Shown here piece after piece: positions 21,976-30,399 of a stretch of 64,000 nt of DNA; position 1 is the first letter of the stretch, and every line of letters begins with the position of its first letter. The position numbers were made by a program, and so were the translations under genes. Below the pieces are notes generated by a model that was given only the letters and a program-made list of their open reading frames with translations, had not been told where the DNA came from and did not search any database. The stretch comes from an uncultured Pseudomonadales bacterium (GTDB lineage: Bacteria; Pseudomonadota; Gammaproteobacteria; Pseudomonadales; Azotimanducaceae): contig OY282455.1 in NCBI GenBank assembly GCA_958296195.1, positions 2,604,001 through 2,668,000 of the forward strand, written 5' to 3'.

Positions 21976-22929
21976 ATGGAAATCGTCGTTGGACAGCACA
22001 ATCTCAAGACGCGCCACCAGGGAGGGGTGGTCACCATCGGCGCTTTTGACGGGGTCCACCACGCCCATCAGATGCTCTTGGCCCACGCCTGCGCCAAGGC
22101 CAAGGAGCTCGGCGTCGCCAGCACCTTGGTGACCTTTGAGCCGACGCCAAGGGAATTCTTCGACACGGCGGCGCCGGCGCGCCTCACCCGGTTTCGGGAG
22201 AAGATCACCCTGCTGCGGCGCACCGAGTTGGACCGGGTGATCTGCCTGCCGTTCAACGCCCGCACCAGCGGCGCTCCCGCTGAGTGGGTGGTGGACGACT
22301 TCCTGCACGGCTTGCTCGGCGCCGTCCATGTGGTGGTTGGGGATGACTTCCGTTTCGGCAAGGACCGGGTGGGGGACTACGCCATGCTCGAGGCCGCCGG
22401 AAACTGGCTTGGCTATGAGGTCAGCCGTCTTGGCCCTTTGGCTTTCGGGGACGAGCGGGTATCCAGCAGCAGGGTGCGCCAAGCCCTCTCCGAAGGCAAC
22501 TTTCGGCTGGCGGAGAAGCTGCTCGGCCACGCCTACTTCATCATGGGCCGGGTGGTGTATGGCCGCCGGCTTGGACGGCAACTGGGCACCCCCACAGCCA
22601 ACATCCGTTTGCAGCGCTATCGGGCGGCCTTGGAGGGCGTGTTTGCGGTCACTGTGGATGCCGGCCTTGGCCGTCCCCATGCCGGAATCGCCAACATCGG
22701 CATCCGCCCCACGGTGGACGGCAAGGAGCCTCTGTTGGAAGTGCATGTCTTCGACTTCGATGAGGACATCTACGGTCGGCTGCTGACCGTGACGTTCCGC
22801 CATAAGATTCGCGACGAGCACGCCTTTGAGTCCCTCGATGCGCTCAAGGCGCAGATCGGCTATGACTTGGAGGCGGCGCGCGCTTGGTTCGACATGAATC
22901 TCGTCCACGCGCACCGGGCGAGCGGATGA
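21976..22929 (+). CDS. ribF: bifunctional riboflavin kinase / FAD synthetase
   Basis: RibF makes FMN and then FAD. The N-terminal nucleotidyltransferase domain has GAFDGVHHAHQ, where the family more often has GVHLGHQ, and FRFGKDRVGD. SSSRVRQAL closes that domain. The C-terminal flavokinase has GRQLGTPTANI and GIANIGIRPTV. Length is 317 residues, as expected. The stop overlaps the lspA ATG (ATGA). Confidence 0.96.
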   Translation: MEIVVGQHNLKTRHQGGVVTIGAFDGVHHAHQMLLAHACAKAKELGVASTLVTFEPTPREFFDTAAPARLTRFREKITLLRRTELDRVICLPFNARTSGAPAEWVVDDFLHGLLGAVHVVVGDDFRFGKDRVGDYAMLEAAGNWLGYEVSRLGPLAFGDERVSSSRVRQALSEGNFRLAEKLLGHAYFIMGRVVYGRRLGRQLGTPTANIRLQRYRAALEGVFAVTVDAGLGRPHAGIANIGIRPTVDGKEPLLEVHVFDFDEDIYGRLLTVTFRHKIRDEHAFESLDALKAQIGYDLEAARAWFDMNLVHAHRASG

Positions 22930-23420
22930 CCTCGCCGATGCGGGCCGGTGCTTGGCTGCTGCTGGCCGCCGCCGTGCTGGTTTGCGATCAGGCCACCAAG
23001 TGGCTGGTGAACGCGACGATGACGTTGGGGCAACGCATCGAAGTGCTGCCGTTCTTTAGTTGGGTGCTGTGGCGCAACGATGGGGCCGCTTTCTCGCTGA
23101 TGTCCGGCTTGGGCGGCTGGCAGCGCTGGTTCTTCGTGGCCTTGGGGGCCGGCTTCTCCGCGTTCATTGTTTATGAACTGCGTCGCCTGGAGGTTGGCGA
23201 CCGCGTTCAAGGGCTGGCCTACGCCCTGATTCTAGGCGGTGCGCTTGGCAACATGGTTGACCGGCTGACCACCGGCTACGTTTTGGACTTCGTGCTGCTG
23301 CACTATGGCGCCTGGTACTTTCCGGCATTCAACTTGGCGGACTCGGCGCTGACCTGCGGTGCTGGGCTGTGGATCTTCTGCATGGTGCGGGACAGCCGAC
23401 GGGCCAAGGGTTCCTCTTAA
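22926..23420 (+). CDS. lspA: lipoprotein signal peptidase (signal peptidase II)
   Basis: This membrane aspartyl protease removes signal peptides from lipidated prolipoproteins. The 164-residue sequence has four hydrophobic segments. Catalytic Asp residues lie in GALGNMVDR and in FNLADSA, and the DQATKWLV motif near the N-terminus is conserved. The ATG at 22926 overlaps the ribF stop; an upstream in-frame ATG would lie deep inside ribF. In most gammaproteobacteria ileS lies between ribF and lspA, but here the two overlap directly. Confidence 0.96.
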   Translation: MTSPMRAGAWLLLAAAVLVCDQATKWLVNATMTLGQRIEVLPFFSWVLWRNDGAAFSLMSGLGGWQRWFFVALGAGFSAFIVYELRRLEVGDRVQGLAYALILGGALGNMVDRLTTGYVLDFVLLHYGAWYFPAFNLADSALTCGAGLWIFCMVRDSRRAKGSS

Positions 23421-23608
23421 GCATCTCGAATTTTCGGCGTTGGCGGCGGCGCCTCTAGTTCCGCATCCGGCGCTTCGTCTCGCCAAGCGTTAGTTTTCCA
23501 AGTTCCATCTGGCCCGTTCGTCGGCTCGTTGGCGCCGTTGGTCGGGTCCCCGCTTAGGGATGCGTCCGCTTCGCCTACCCTGCAAAGCCTTGCACACGGG
23601 GAAACCTC

Positions 23609-24202
23609 ATGAATCGCCAGGTTCAGAGCATTCAGCTGGGAAGTGCGCGGGGCATCCACTCGCAAGCACGGTTTCAACCGGGCAGCGCGATGGGCATCCC
23701 CTCGGTGCGGCAGCCTCAGCCGGAAAACGCTGCGGAATGCGCTTCCCATGAAAGTGGTCTCACGCTCATCGAACTGATGGCCGTTGCCGCCATTCTGGCG
23801 GTGCTTGTGGGCGTGGCCTTGCCGGCCTTCAATGGCTATTCGCAGCGCACCTACCGCAGCGAGGCTCAGGGCGACCTGCTGGCCTGCGCCCTGGGCATGG
23901 AGCGTTGGGCGAGCAGCCGGTTCTCCTATCGGGGCGCGGCGGATTCGGACGGGGACGGCGTTGCGGACAGCGATGGCGGTGCCGTGTCAGAGCAGATTTG
24001 CGCACCTGGGTCAACGGCGGAGGGTCGCTACGAAGTCCGGGTGGTCGGCGGCGTTGACGGCTTTCAGTTGTCGGCGCACCCGCTGCCCGGCGCAGCGATG
24101 GCCGGAGACGGCTTCCTCAGCCTCGACGAAGCCGGCAACCGGGGTTGGGACCGCAACAACGACGCCCAAATCACCGCCGCTGAAGAGGACTGGAGCGGCT
24201 GA
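23609..24202 (+). CDS. type IV minor pilin, PilE-like, with an unusually long leader
   Basis: This is a pilin-like protein of the type IV pilus. The prepilin peptidase site and hydrophobic helix read ESG-LTLIELMAVAAILAVL, with the conserved Glu5. About 50 residues precede the cleavage site, far longer than the usual 5-10 (or up to 30 for type IVb). That leader is rich in Gln, Pro, Ser and Gly. The ATG at 23609 has a GGGGAAA ribosome site; an internal ATG at 23690 would still leave a leader of about 23 residues. The soluble domain carries DSDGDGVADSDGG, which looks like a calcium-binding loop. It is first in a pilE-pilV-pilW-pilX-pilY1 operon. Confidence 0.85.
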   Translation: MNRQVQSIQLGSARGIHSQARFQPGSAMGIPSVRQPQPENAAECASHESGLTLIELMAVAAILAVLVGVALPAFNGYSQRTYRSEAQGDLLACALGMERWASSRFSYRGAADSDGDGVADSDGGAVSEQICAPGSTAEGRYEVRVVGGVDGFQLSAHPLPGAAMAGDGFLSLDEAGNRGWDRNNDAQITAAEEDWSG

Positions 24203-24645
24203 TGCGGGGCTTTTCCATGCTTGAATTGCTGGTCGCTTTGCTGGTTGCCGGCGTCGGCGTACTCGGCGTCACCGGGCTTGGCGCGATTGGCCTGCAGCAT
24301 GGCCGGTCGGCGGCCGCCCATGCCGATGCGGTGCTGCTCGCCCACGATCTGATGGAGCGCATCCGCGCCAACCCGGCCGGGCTTGCCGCCGGCGCCTATG
24401 CATTTGGGAATGCTGCGCCGGCATCTTCGGATTGCGTGAGCGGCCCATGCTCTCCTGCTGAGATGGCGGCCTTTGACTTGTCGGCTTGGGGGTGCGCTCT
24501 CGGCCTTGCTGGCGACAATGGGGACTGCGTGGCCTTGATGAACGGCCAAGGCGAGGTTGCAGCCGCCGCCGGCGCGGTGGCGGTCACTATCCGCTGGCGG
24601 GTGCGGGGCATGACCCAGACGCTGGCGTTCGGCAGCCGCGGCTAG
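24202..24645 (+). CDS. pilV: type IV pilus minor pilin PilV
   Basis: This 147-residue protein has a short leader MRG before FSMLELLVALLVAGVGVLGV. The conserved helix and the segment DLMERIRANPAGL with the glycine-rich AYAFG are typical of PilV. Minor pilins prime pilus assembly with PilW, PilX and PilY1. The ATG overlaps the upstream TGA (TGATG), and pilW follows 6 bp downstream. Confidence 0.9.
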   Translation: MRGFSMLELLVALLVAGVGVLGVTGLGAIGLQHGRSAAAHADAVLLAHDLMERIRANPAGLAAGAYAFGNAAPASSDCVSGPCSPAEMAAFDLSAWGCALGLAGDNGDCVALMNGQGEVAAAAGAVAVTIRWRVRGMTQTLAFGSRG

Positions 24646-24651
24646 TGCGCC

Positions 24652-25704
24652 ATGCCGATGGAGCGCTGCACCAAAGGTCTGTCCTTGATTGAATTGCTGC
24701 TGGCCATGGCGCTGGGGTCGGTGGCGGCCTTGGGCTTGGTGCAGCAGTATTCCGGCGGTCAAGCAGCGGCGGCGCAATTGCGCGACCGCTCCGCTGTTCA
24801 GGACGCCGGCGCCTACGCCCTGAGCTTTCTGCGCCGTTCGGCGATGGCCGCCGGTTATTGGGGCTGCAACAGCCGCAGCGTTCGTCCGAACAACGGGCTG
24901 AACGGGGGTTGGGCCGAACTGTTTGAATTTGACCTGACCCGTGCGGTGCAGGGCTTCGACTATCGGGGAGACGGCCAGTCAATCGAACTGAACGCTTGGG
25001 CGCCCTCCTTGCTTGAGTTGCCTCGGCAAGCGTCCAACGGTGGTCGGAACGTCTTGGTCGCCGGCACCGGGGTTCGCGTCGATCGTTTGCTCCCGGGTGC
25101 CGATGTCGTCGTCTTCCGCCGCTTGGAGACGCCGACCTTTCCAGTCGCGGCCAGGATTGCACCCGGTGACGACCCGGTGGTGCTCGACGTCGTTGGCGCA
25201 GACCTTGATGCCGGGGACGTCGCCCTCATCGGCGATTGTTGGCGGGCGGACATGTTCCGCATCACGGGCGTCGTTGCAAACGGACCGCGATGGCGGCTGC
25301 TGCGGACGTCGGGAACCGGCCTCTACGACAACATGGATGGCGGCCCGGCGTCAGCCGGCGCATCCTACGGTGGGGAGGCCGGACCACAAGGGGCGATGGT
25401 TGGACGGGTCATAACGGAAATCTATTTCATCGCCGCCGGCGCCGCGCCCGGCATCGCCAGCCTGTGGCGTCGTTCCGGCACCGCGGCGCCCGTGGAGCTG
25501 GTGGAGGGCGTGACGGACCTGCAGGCGCTTCTGGGCGTTGACTTGGATGCGGAGGACGGCCTTGACGGTGTCAACCGCTACCTGCGGTTCAGCGATCTGC
25601 AGGAGGGCCACAGGATCCGCTCAATCGCTTTGACGGTGACGGCCGGCCGCGGCGGCGAGGCTCGGGACTTCGCGCAGGTCGTCGCTTTGCGCAACCTGGC
25701 ATAG
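24652..25704 (+). CDS. pilW: type IV pilus minor pilin PilW
   Basis: PilW is a large minor pilin of 350 residues. The cleavage region is CTKG-LSLIELLLAMALGSVA. The following AGYWGC and the C-terminal region (VEGVTDLQALLGVD, IRSIALTVT) are typical of PilW. It lies between pilV and pilX with short gaps (6 and 8 bp). It probably forms part of the tip complex with PilX and PilY1. Confidence 0.9.
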   Translation: MPMERCTKGLSLIELLLAMALGSVAALGLVQQYSGGQAAAAQLRDRSAVQDAGAYALSFLRRSAMAAGYWGCNSRSVRPNNGLNGGWAELFEFDLTRAVQGFDYRGDGQSIELNAWAPSLLELPRQASNGGRNVLVAGTGVRVDRLLPGADVVVFRRLETPTFPVAARIAPGDDPVVLDVVGADLDAGDVALIGDCWRADMFRITGVVANGPRWRLLRTSGTGLYDNMDGGPASAGASYGGEAGPQGAMVGRVITEIYFIAAGAAPGIASLWRRSGTAAPVELVEGVTDLQALLGVDLDAEDGLDGVNRYLRFSDLQEGHRIRSIALTVTAGRGGEARDFAQVVALRNLA

Positions 25705-25712
25705 GCCGTCCC

Positions 25713-26282
25713 ATGAATGCTTGTGCGTCAGTTGAGCGCTGCGTCCAGCGGCAAGGCGGCATCGCCTTGTTCATCAGCTTGGCGGTTTTGCTGCTGCTCA
25801 CCTTGGTTAGCGTGGCTTCCGTGCAGACGATGAGTCTGCAAACGCGCCTGGCCGGTAACGCCCACGACAATCTGCTGGCCTTTCAGGCCGCGGAGCTGGC
25901 GTTGCGCGAGGCGGAGGCATTTCTGATGCGGGAACGGCTTGATCCTGCTCGGTTCAGGGCCCAAGGCTCGGCCGGCCTGTGGCGGCCGGCTGCCTTTGGG
26001 GCGGTGCCTCCTTGGAGGACGCCGGGCGTTTGGACGACGCTTAGCGGCAGCCGGGCCGTGGCTGCACCCCCTTCGGGTTTGGCGGCGCCGCCCCGCTACC
26101 TCATCGAATGGCTGGCTACTCTAGATGGTTCCGACAATCCCCACTTGATTGAGGAGTCCCTGTCCGCTCCGCCAATGCGAACGGCCGTATTCCGCATTAC
26201 GGCACGGGGCGTTGGCGCCACCGCCAATGCCGAAGCGCGGTTGCAAAGCACCTTCGCCGTGCGCCTGCGCCCAGATGGCTGA
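25713..26282 (+). CDS. pilX: type IV pilus assembly protein PilX
   Basis: This is a 189-residue minor pilin. RQGG-IALFISLAVLLLLTLV is the PilX N-terminal region, which characteristically lacks the canonical Glu5. LAGNAHDNLLAFQAAELALREAE is the strongly conserved PilX-N continuation. The stop overlaps the pilY1 ATG (TGATG). PilX and PilY1 are normally co-encoded and interact in the initiation complex. Confidence 0.9.
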   Translation: MNACASVERCVQRQGGIALFISLAVLLLLTLVSVASVQTMSLQTRLAGNAHDNLLAFQAAELALREAEAFLMRERLDPARFRAQGSAGLWRPAAFGAVPPWRTPGVWTTLSGSRAVAAPPSGLAAPPRYLIEWLATLDGSDNPHLIEESLSAPPMRTAVFRITARGVGATANAEARLQSTFAVRLRPDG

Positions 26283-28504
26283 TGCGGCTCGGCTTTCGCT
26301 TAAGGGTGCCGTCCGGGAACCAATGCCTGGACGTTCGACTGCTCCTGTGGGCTGGCCTTACGGCGTTGGTGGGTTCGCCGCCGGTCTCCGTCGCCGCGTC
26401 CGAGGGCGTCATGCAGCTATCGTCCTTAGCTTACGATGCAACGGCCGCAGGTCAAGGCGGCGTTGAGTTCCGCGCCCTCAACAACTTGTCCGCCGCCGCT
26501 GGCGATCTGCAGGCTTTCCGCTTTGACGGCGACCACACCCGCCTGCTGTGGCGGGCGGGGGAACAGCTTACCGGCGTAGCGCCTGGCGAGCGGGTGATTG
26601 TGACCTACGCCCCAGGCGGTGCCGGGGTGCCATTTGAGCATGGTCGCCTCAACGAAGCGCAGCAGGCGGTGCTTGATCCATCCGAGGTCCTGTGGCTGCG
26701 GGGCGAGGGCAACGGTCGCCGCCTAGGGGCCATCCTCCGCTCCGAGCCGGTGTTGGTCGGGCGGGCTCGGGCTTCCGGGCGCAACCATCCGCCCTATCCG
26801 CTGGCGCTGGGCGACCGTTATGCAGATTTCGCAAACAGCGTCCGCAACCGCCGGGAACTGATCTATGTGGGCGCTAACGACGGCATGCTGCACGCCTTCG
26901 ACGCCGGCACGGGCACCGAGGTTTTCGCCTATGTGCCGAACAAGATCATTGATGGCGACCAAGGGTTCGCCACCCGTTTGGATGTGCGCGTACGGGCGCC
27001 GGACCGCTTCCATCCGCTAGTCGATCTAACGCCAGCGGTGGAGGACGTCTTTCTGCGGCCTCGGGCGGACGCCAAGAAGAAGGCTTGGCGCACCCTGCTC
27101 ATTGGCGGCTTGGGTGCCGGCGGCAAGGGCTATTTCGCCCTTGACGTCACGGATCCCGACGGAACCTTTGCCGCGGCGGAGCAGGCGGCCGGCGCCGTGC
27201 TTTGGGAGTTCACCGATCTGGACGACGCCTATCCGGTGACCGCGGACGGGCAGCCGCTGACCGGCTTGGGCGGGGCGCGGATTCGCGATCGGCATGGCGG
27301 TTTAATCAAGGACCTTGGCTACGCCGTCAGCCAAGCGCGGCTGGGCATGAGCAATGCGGAGGGTGCGGACGGCGAGAACGAGTGGGTGGCCCTGTTCGGC
27401 AACGGGCATGGCAGCACCGGGGGGAACGCGACCCTGTTTGTGTTGTTCATTGAGCGCGGCTTGGACGGTTGGGCGGCGGAGGACTTCCGCAAGTTGTCCT
27501 CCTTGCCGCCGGGCATCCCGGACGCAGCGGCGGCGAACGGATTGGGCGAGCCGGCGTTGGTTGATCTAGACCTGAACGGCACCATCGACCGGGCCTACGC
27601 CGGGGACATTCAGGGCAACCTGCATCGTTTTGACCTGTCCGCCAAGGATCCGTCAAACTGGAGCGCGACAACGATTTTTCGGGCGCAAAGCGCAGAGGAC
27701 GGCGCACTGCCTCTACCCATCGTCGCCCGTCCCCATGTTTCCAAACACCCGCACAAAGCCGGTTTCATGGTGGTCTTCAACACCGGCCGGGAAGCCGGCC
27801 CCGAAGAAGAGGCCAGCACCGACGTTCAGTCCCTGTTCGGCATTTGGGACGCGGACGATGGCTCTGGGCAGGGCTTCGGCACCCCGGTCAGCGAAGCAAG
27901 CCTTGTGCGTCAGCGCATGATCAATGTTCGTAGTGCCAACGACGCCCTGTTCGAGCGACAGCGCCTCGTCTCGAATCGTCCGGTTCGCTACCGTCAGGCC
28001 GCCGCTGGGCGCTCCGCTGTGCTTGGCTGGCGCTTGGACTTTGCCGCGCCCCGCCTTGGCGCATCTACGGGTGCGGCGGAGCATCCCGGTGAACGTGTGC
28101 ATGGGCGCCTGCTGGTTTGGGACGGGTTGCTGTTTGTCACCACGGTCCTGCCTAGGTCCGCGGGCGGAGAACGCTGGGCGGGAGGCGTCCTGCCCATCAG
28201 CCTCCTAACGGGCGGCAGCCCAAGCCGGCCGGTGCTGGACCTGAACGGCGATGGCGAACTGAACGACAAGGACCTCGTGGCGGCGGATGGCCGCACCTAT
28301 GCACCGGGCATCCTGTTCACTGCGCAGGATTTTGGCGGCCCCTTGGTTGGCTGTCGTCTGCTGCCGCCGGCGGATCGGTCGCCAAACAGCTCGCCGTTGT
28401 TGGTTTTGGCTGGTGGCGAAAACCGGCGCATCGTCCGGCTTGGCGCTCCGGCTCGTCCCCGGCAGGGGCGGCTGTCTTGGCGGGAGTTAACGGAGTTTGA
28501 TTGA
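26282..28504 (+). CDS. pilY1: PilY1-like tip adhesin, short form
   Basis: PilY1 is the calcium-dependent tip and adhesin protein of type IV pili. The C-terminal beta-propeller is recognisable from RRELIYVGANDGMLHAFDA, then WRTLLIGGLGAGGKGYFALD and NEWVALFGNG. DLDLNGTIDRAYAGD matches the PilY1 calcium-binding loop, and a second EF-hand-like loop, DLNGDGELNDKD, lies near the C-terminus. At 740 residues it is much shorter than the usual 1000-1300. The first 190 residues do not show a von Willebrand A domain. A signal-like hydrophobic stretch (LLLWAGLTALVGSPPVSVAA) lies near the N-terminus. Confidence 0.88.
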   Translation: MRLGFRLRVPSGNQCLDVRLLLWAGLTALVGSPPVSVAASEGVMQLSSLAYDATAAGQGGVEFRALNNLSAAAGDLQAFRFDGDHTRLLWRAGEQLTGVAPGERVIVTYAPGGAGVPFEHGRLNEAQQAVLDPSEVLWLRGEGNGRRLGAILRSEPVLVGRARASGRNHPPYPLALGDRYADFANSVRNRRELIYVGANDGMLHAFDAGTGTEVFAYVPNKIIDGDQGFATRLDVRVRAPDRFHPLVDLTPAVEDVFLRPRADAKKKAWRTLLIGGLGAGGKGYFALDVTDPDGTFAAAEQAAGAVLWEFTDLDDAYPVTADGQPLTGLGGARIRDRHGGLIKDLGYAVSQARLGMSNAEGADGENEWVALFGNGHGSTGGNATLFVLFIERGLDGWAAEDFRKLSSLPPGIPDAAAANGLGEPALVDLDLNGTIDRAYAGDIQGNLHRFDLSAKDPSNWSATTIFRAQSAEDGALPLPIVARPHVSKHPHKAGFMVVFNTGREAGPEEEASTDVQSLFGIWDADDGSGQGFGTPVSEASLVRQRMINVRSANDALFERQRLVSNRPVRYRQAAAGRSAVLGWRLDFAAPRLGASTGAAEHPGERVHGRLLVWDGLLFVTTVLPRSAGGERWAGGVLPISLLTGGSPSRPVLDLNGDGELNDKDLVAADGRTYAPGILFTAQDFGGPLVGCRLLPPADRSPNSSPLLVLAGGENRRIVRLGAPARPRQGRLSWRELTEFD

Positions 28505-28616
28505 GCGCCGTTGAAGCCATCGTCGTGACCCTGCCTTTGGCCGTCCGCTACCCCTCTGGAGTTCAGTGAGCCAAAGGGCCGCAGCGCACCGCCCCAACCG
28601 CCGCCCGTTCGGCGAT

Positions 28617-29252
28617 TCAGCAGGCCAACGGACGACCTCTGGCGTCCTCGCGAATGCCGTCGCCGTTCGCATCGACCGCATGTCGGGCCCGGCCCTGCGC
28701 ATTCAATATGATTTGGCGGGCCAGGCGGGCGTCCCCGTTCGCCGGGCAGTATTGAAAGTTGCCGTTCTGCCAGTCGGTCAGCCCGGAGCCGCGGATGAGC
28801 AGGTAGCTGCGGTTACGGAACGACCGCCAGCGAATGCGCTCGCCGTCATCGAGCTTCGGCAACCGGGCGGCGACGAACTCCCCAGCGTCAATGCGCCGGT
28901 CCCTGTCCTGGTCGATAAACACCACCGCCCCTTGATGCCATTGGTTTGCGCCCAAGCAGCGCGGCCCTTGGCCTGGACACAGGGTCACCGAAGCGTTGCG
29001 GGCAATGGCGAAGCGCCGGGCCGTCCGCACCGCGCCCAGCATGGCGTTGATGCGCGCCGCTGCTCGATGTTGGTCGGCAAGATCGACAAAGCTGGGCAGG
29101 GCGACCCCGGCCAAAACCGCGGCAACTGCTAGGGTCACGAGCAGTTCAAGCAAGGAGACGCCACCGCAGCCGCGGCCTGGGCCGCCACTCAACGGCGTTC
29201 CGCAGCCGTTGGCCGAAGCCCCGCTGGATGTGTGGGTTGATTCATCTTGCAT
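28617..29252 (-). CDS. fimT: FimT/GspH-type pseudopilin
   Basis: This is a pseudopilin of the FimT/GspH group, 211 residues, convergent with pilY1. The cleavage region is GCGG-VSLLELLVTLAVAAVLAG with Glu5, and the FAIARNASVTLCPG segment is typical. The leader of about 31 residues is long, as for the PilE-like gene here. DQDRDRRIDAGE and DANGDGIREDA look like calcium-binding loops. FimT is associated with DNA binding and uptake in some species. That role is family knowledge and is not shown here. Confidence 0.85.
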   Translation of the reverse strand: MQDESTHTSSGASANGCGTPLSGGPGRGCGGVSLLELLVTLAVAAVLAGVALPSFVDLADQHRAAARINAMLGAVRTARRFAIARNASVTLCPGQGPRCLGANQWHQGAVVFIDQDRDRRIDAGEFVAARLPKLDDGERIRWRSFRNRSYLLIRGSGLTDWQNGNFQYCPANGDARLARQIILNAQGRARHAVDANGDGIREDARGRPLAC

Positions 29253-29395
29253 AGCCCCAAACTAGCACCTCTGCACGACGACGCTAGAGGCAGGTGGCCC
29301 TTTCTTTTGTAGGAAAAACGCTCTGGCGCTCTGCTGGGAGGATCAGCCCCTATTTGCCCTGCATCGGGCGATGTGCGCTAGAATGGCCCTAGCTA

Positions 29396-29472
29396 GCCCC
29401 GGTGGCACAATTGGATAGCGCGGCCCCCTCCTAAGGGGTAGGTTGAAGGTTCGAGTCCTTCCCGGGGCACCA
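29396..29472 (+). tRNA. tRNA-Arg, anticodon CCT
   Basis: The 77-nt cloverleaf has acceptor stem GCCCCGG/CCGGGGC and an encoded CCA. The anticodon arm CCCC-CTCCTAA-GGGG gives anticodon CCT, and the T-arm has GGTTCGAGTCC. A TAGAAT box at 29379-29384 may be its -10 promoter element. The tRNA sits at the left edge of the accessory region and could be an integration site. No repeat of its 3' end was seen in the window. Confidence 0.97.
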
Positions 29473-29561
29473 CTTGCTCGCGCCCCTGACACCTTCAATC
29501 AGGGCCTGCTCAGTCGGGCAGCTCGTGTCCCGTGGCGCAATCGGCCATCCAATCCCCCGGT

Positions 29562-30035
29562 TCAGGCATTCGCCCTCAACTTCATCAGCACATAGATCGC
29601 GAACGCGCGCCGATGCTTTAGCGGTGCATCGTTAAAGCGGGCGATCACCACCCCCGCACGATTGATGCTTTCGATCACCTCGGACTTCTTGAAGGAACGC
29701 TCGGGGTCATAGTCCGCGAGGTGGCGCTTGAGTTGCAGAGAAACGAACGTGTCAGCGAAATCCTGTATTGCGTCGGGAAACTTCCGAATGGTTTGGTGCT
29801 TGCAACGACTTGTTGCCTGACCATGCTCAAGCGCCCGGTATGCTTGGCGCCACGCCGGCCGGCTTCGGTTCGGGCCGGCGGTGCCGGCCAAGGTGTCGGC
29901 GCAAGTGCGAGCTAGGCTGTGGAACAGGGCGTAGTAGGCGGTGCTCATCGCTCGACAAAGATCCGCACGTCGTGGCCGGCGGGGGCTGATCTCGGCCAAA
30001 TCGGAGGCGGTCCGCAGTAGATCGGCGGGCCGCAT
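29562..30035 (-). CDS. HEPN-domain-like protein, second gene of a two-gene module
   Basis: The protein has about 157 residues from the ATG at 30035 (MRPADLLRTASDLAE). RRADLCRAMSTAYYALFHSL resembles the N-terminal helices of HEPN proteins, a helical fold found in RNases, toxins and defence systems. KKSEVIESINRAGVVIARF forms the later helices. The typical catalytic R-x4-6-H is not obvious, so nuclease activity is doubtful. It starts 4 bp after the small gene upstream on the same strand. The pairing suggests a toxin-antitoxin or related two-component module, which is inference. Confidence 0.6.
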   Translation of the reverse strand: MRPADLLRTASDLAEISPRRPRRADLCRAMSTAYYALFHSLARTCADTLAGTAGPNRSRPAWRQAYRALEHGQATSRCKHQTIRKFPDAIQDFADTFVSLQLKRHLADYDPERSFKKSEVIESINRAGVVIARFNDAPLKHRRAFAIYVLMKLRANA

Positions 30036-30039
30036 AGCG

Positions 30040-30318
30040 CTAGTCAAGGTCCGACTGGGCGACGAACGACAGGACGGGAAATGCCTCCACGTCCGCCTTC
30101 TCAAACGCGGAGCGCATGCGGCGGCTCAGCCCAATAGTCGTATTGCTGTCGAGCATATCAGGCCCGCCGTCGTAAACCAGCCGAATGTAGAGGAACTCCT
30201 CGCCATCGCCATCCACTTCGGGCCCCACCGACAGGATATGCAATGCGACACCTGTGGGTTGCTCGCCAAGAACATCCCTAATTGTCGTTTGCGCACGTTC
30301 CAGAACTTGCTCTTTCAC
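30040..30318 (-). CDS. small partner of the HEPN-like protein, function unknown
   Basis: This is a 92-residue acidic protein: ALHILSVGPEVDGDGEEFLY, then a region around SRRMRSAFEKADVEAFPVLS. The predicted alternation of strands and helices suggests a compact alpha/beta fold. I recall similar small proteins encoded next to HEPN genes but cannot name the family. The gene precedes the HEPN-like gene by 4 bp, so the two are certainly co-transcribed. By analogy it could be the antitoxin. The coding case is supported by the tight spacing and a good start after AGGAGTAATCC. Confidence 0.6.
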   Translation of the reverse strand: MKEQVLERAQTTIRDVLGEQPTGVALHILSVGPEVDGDGEEFLYIRLVYDGGPDMLDSNTTIGLSRRMRSAFEKADVEAFPVLSFVAQSDLD

Positions 30319-30399
30319 GGATTACTCCTCTTTAGCGGCATCCATTGTGCTCCCGCCGAACTGACCTTCGAGAGCGTTGGCAACACCCAAAGACAAATC

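Noticed and set aside
21121-22914. 597-residue minus-strand ORF
   Set aside because: It is antisense to murJ and ribF, which are clearly coding; its His/Gln/Arg-rich sequence is typical of shadow frames in GC-rich DNA.
29396-29472. tRNA-Arg as a proven phage or island attachment site
   Set aside because: No copy of its 3' end was seen at the other side of the accessory region, and no integrase gene is present in the window.
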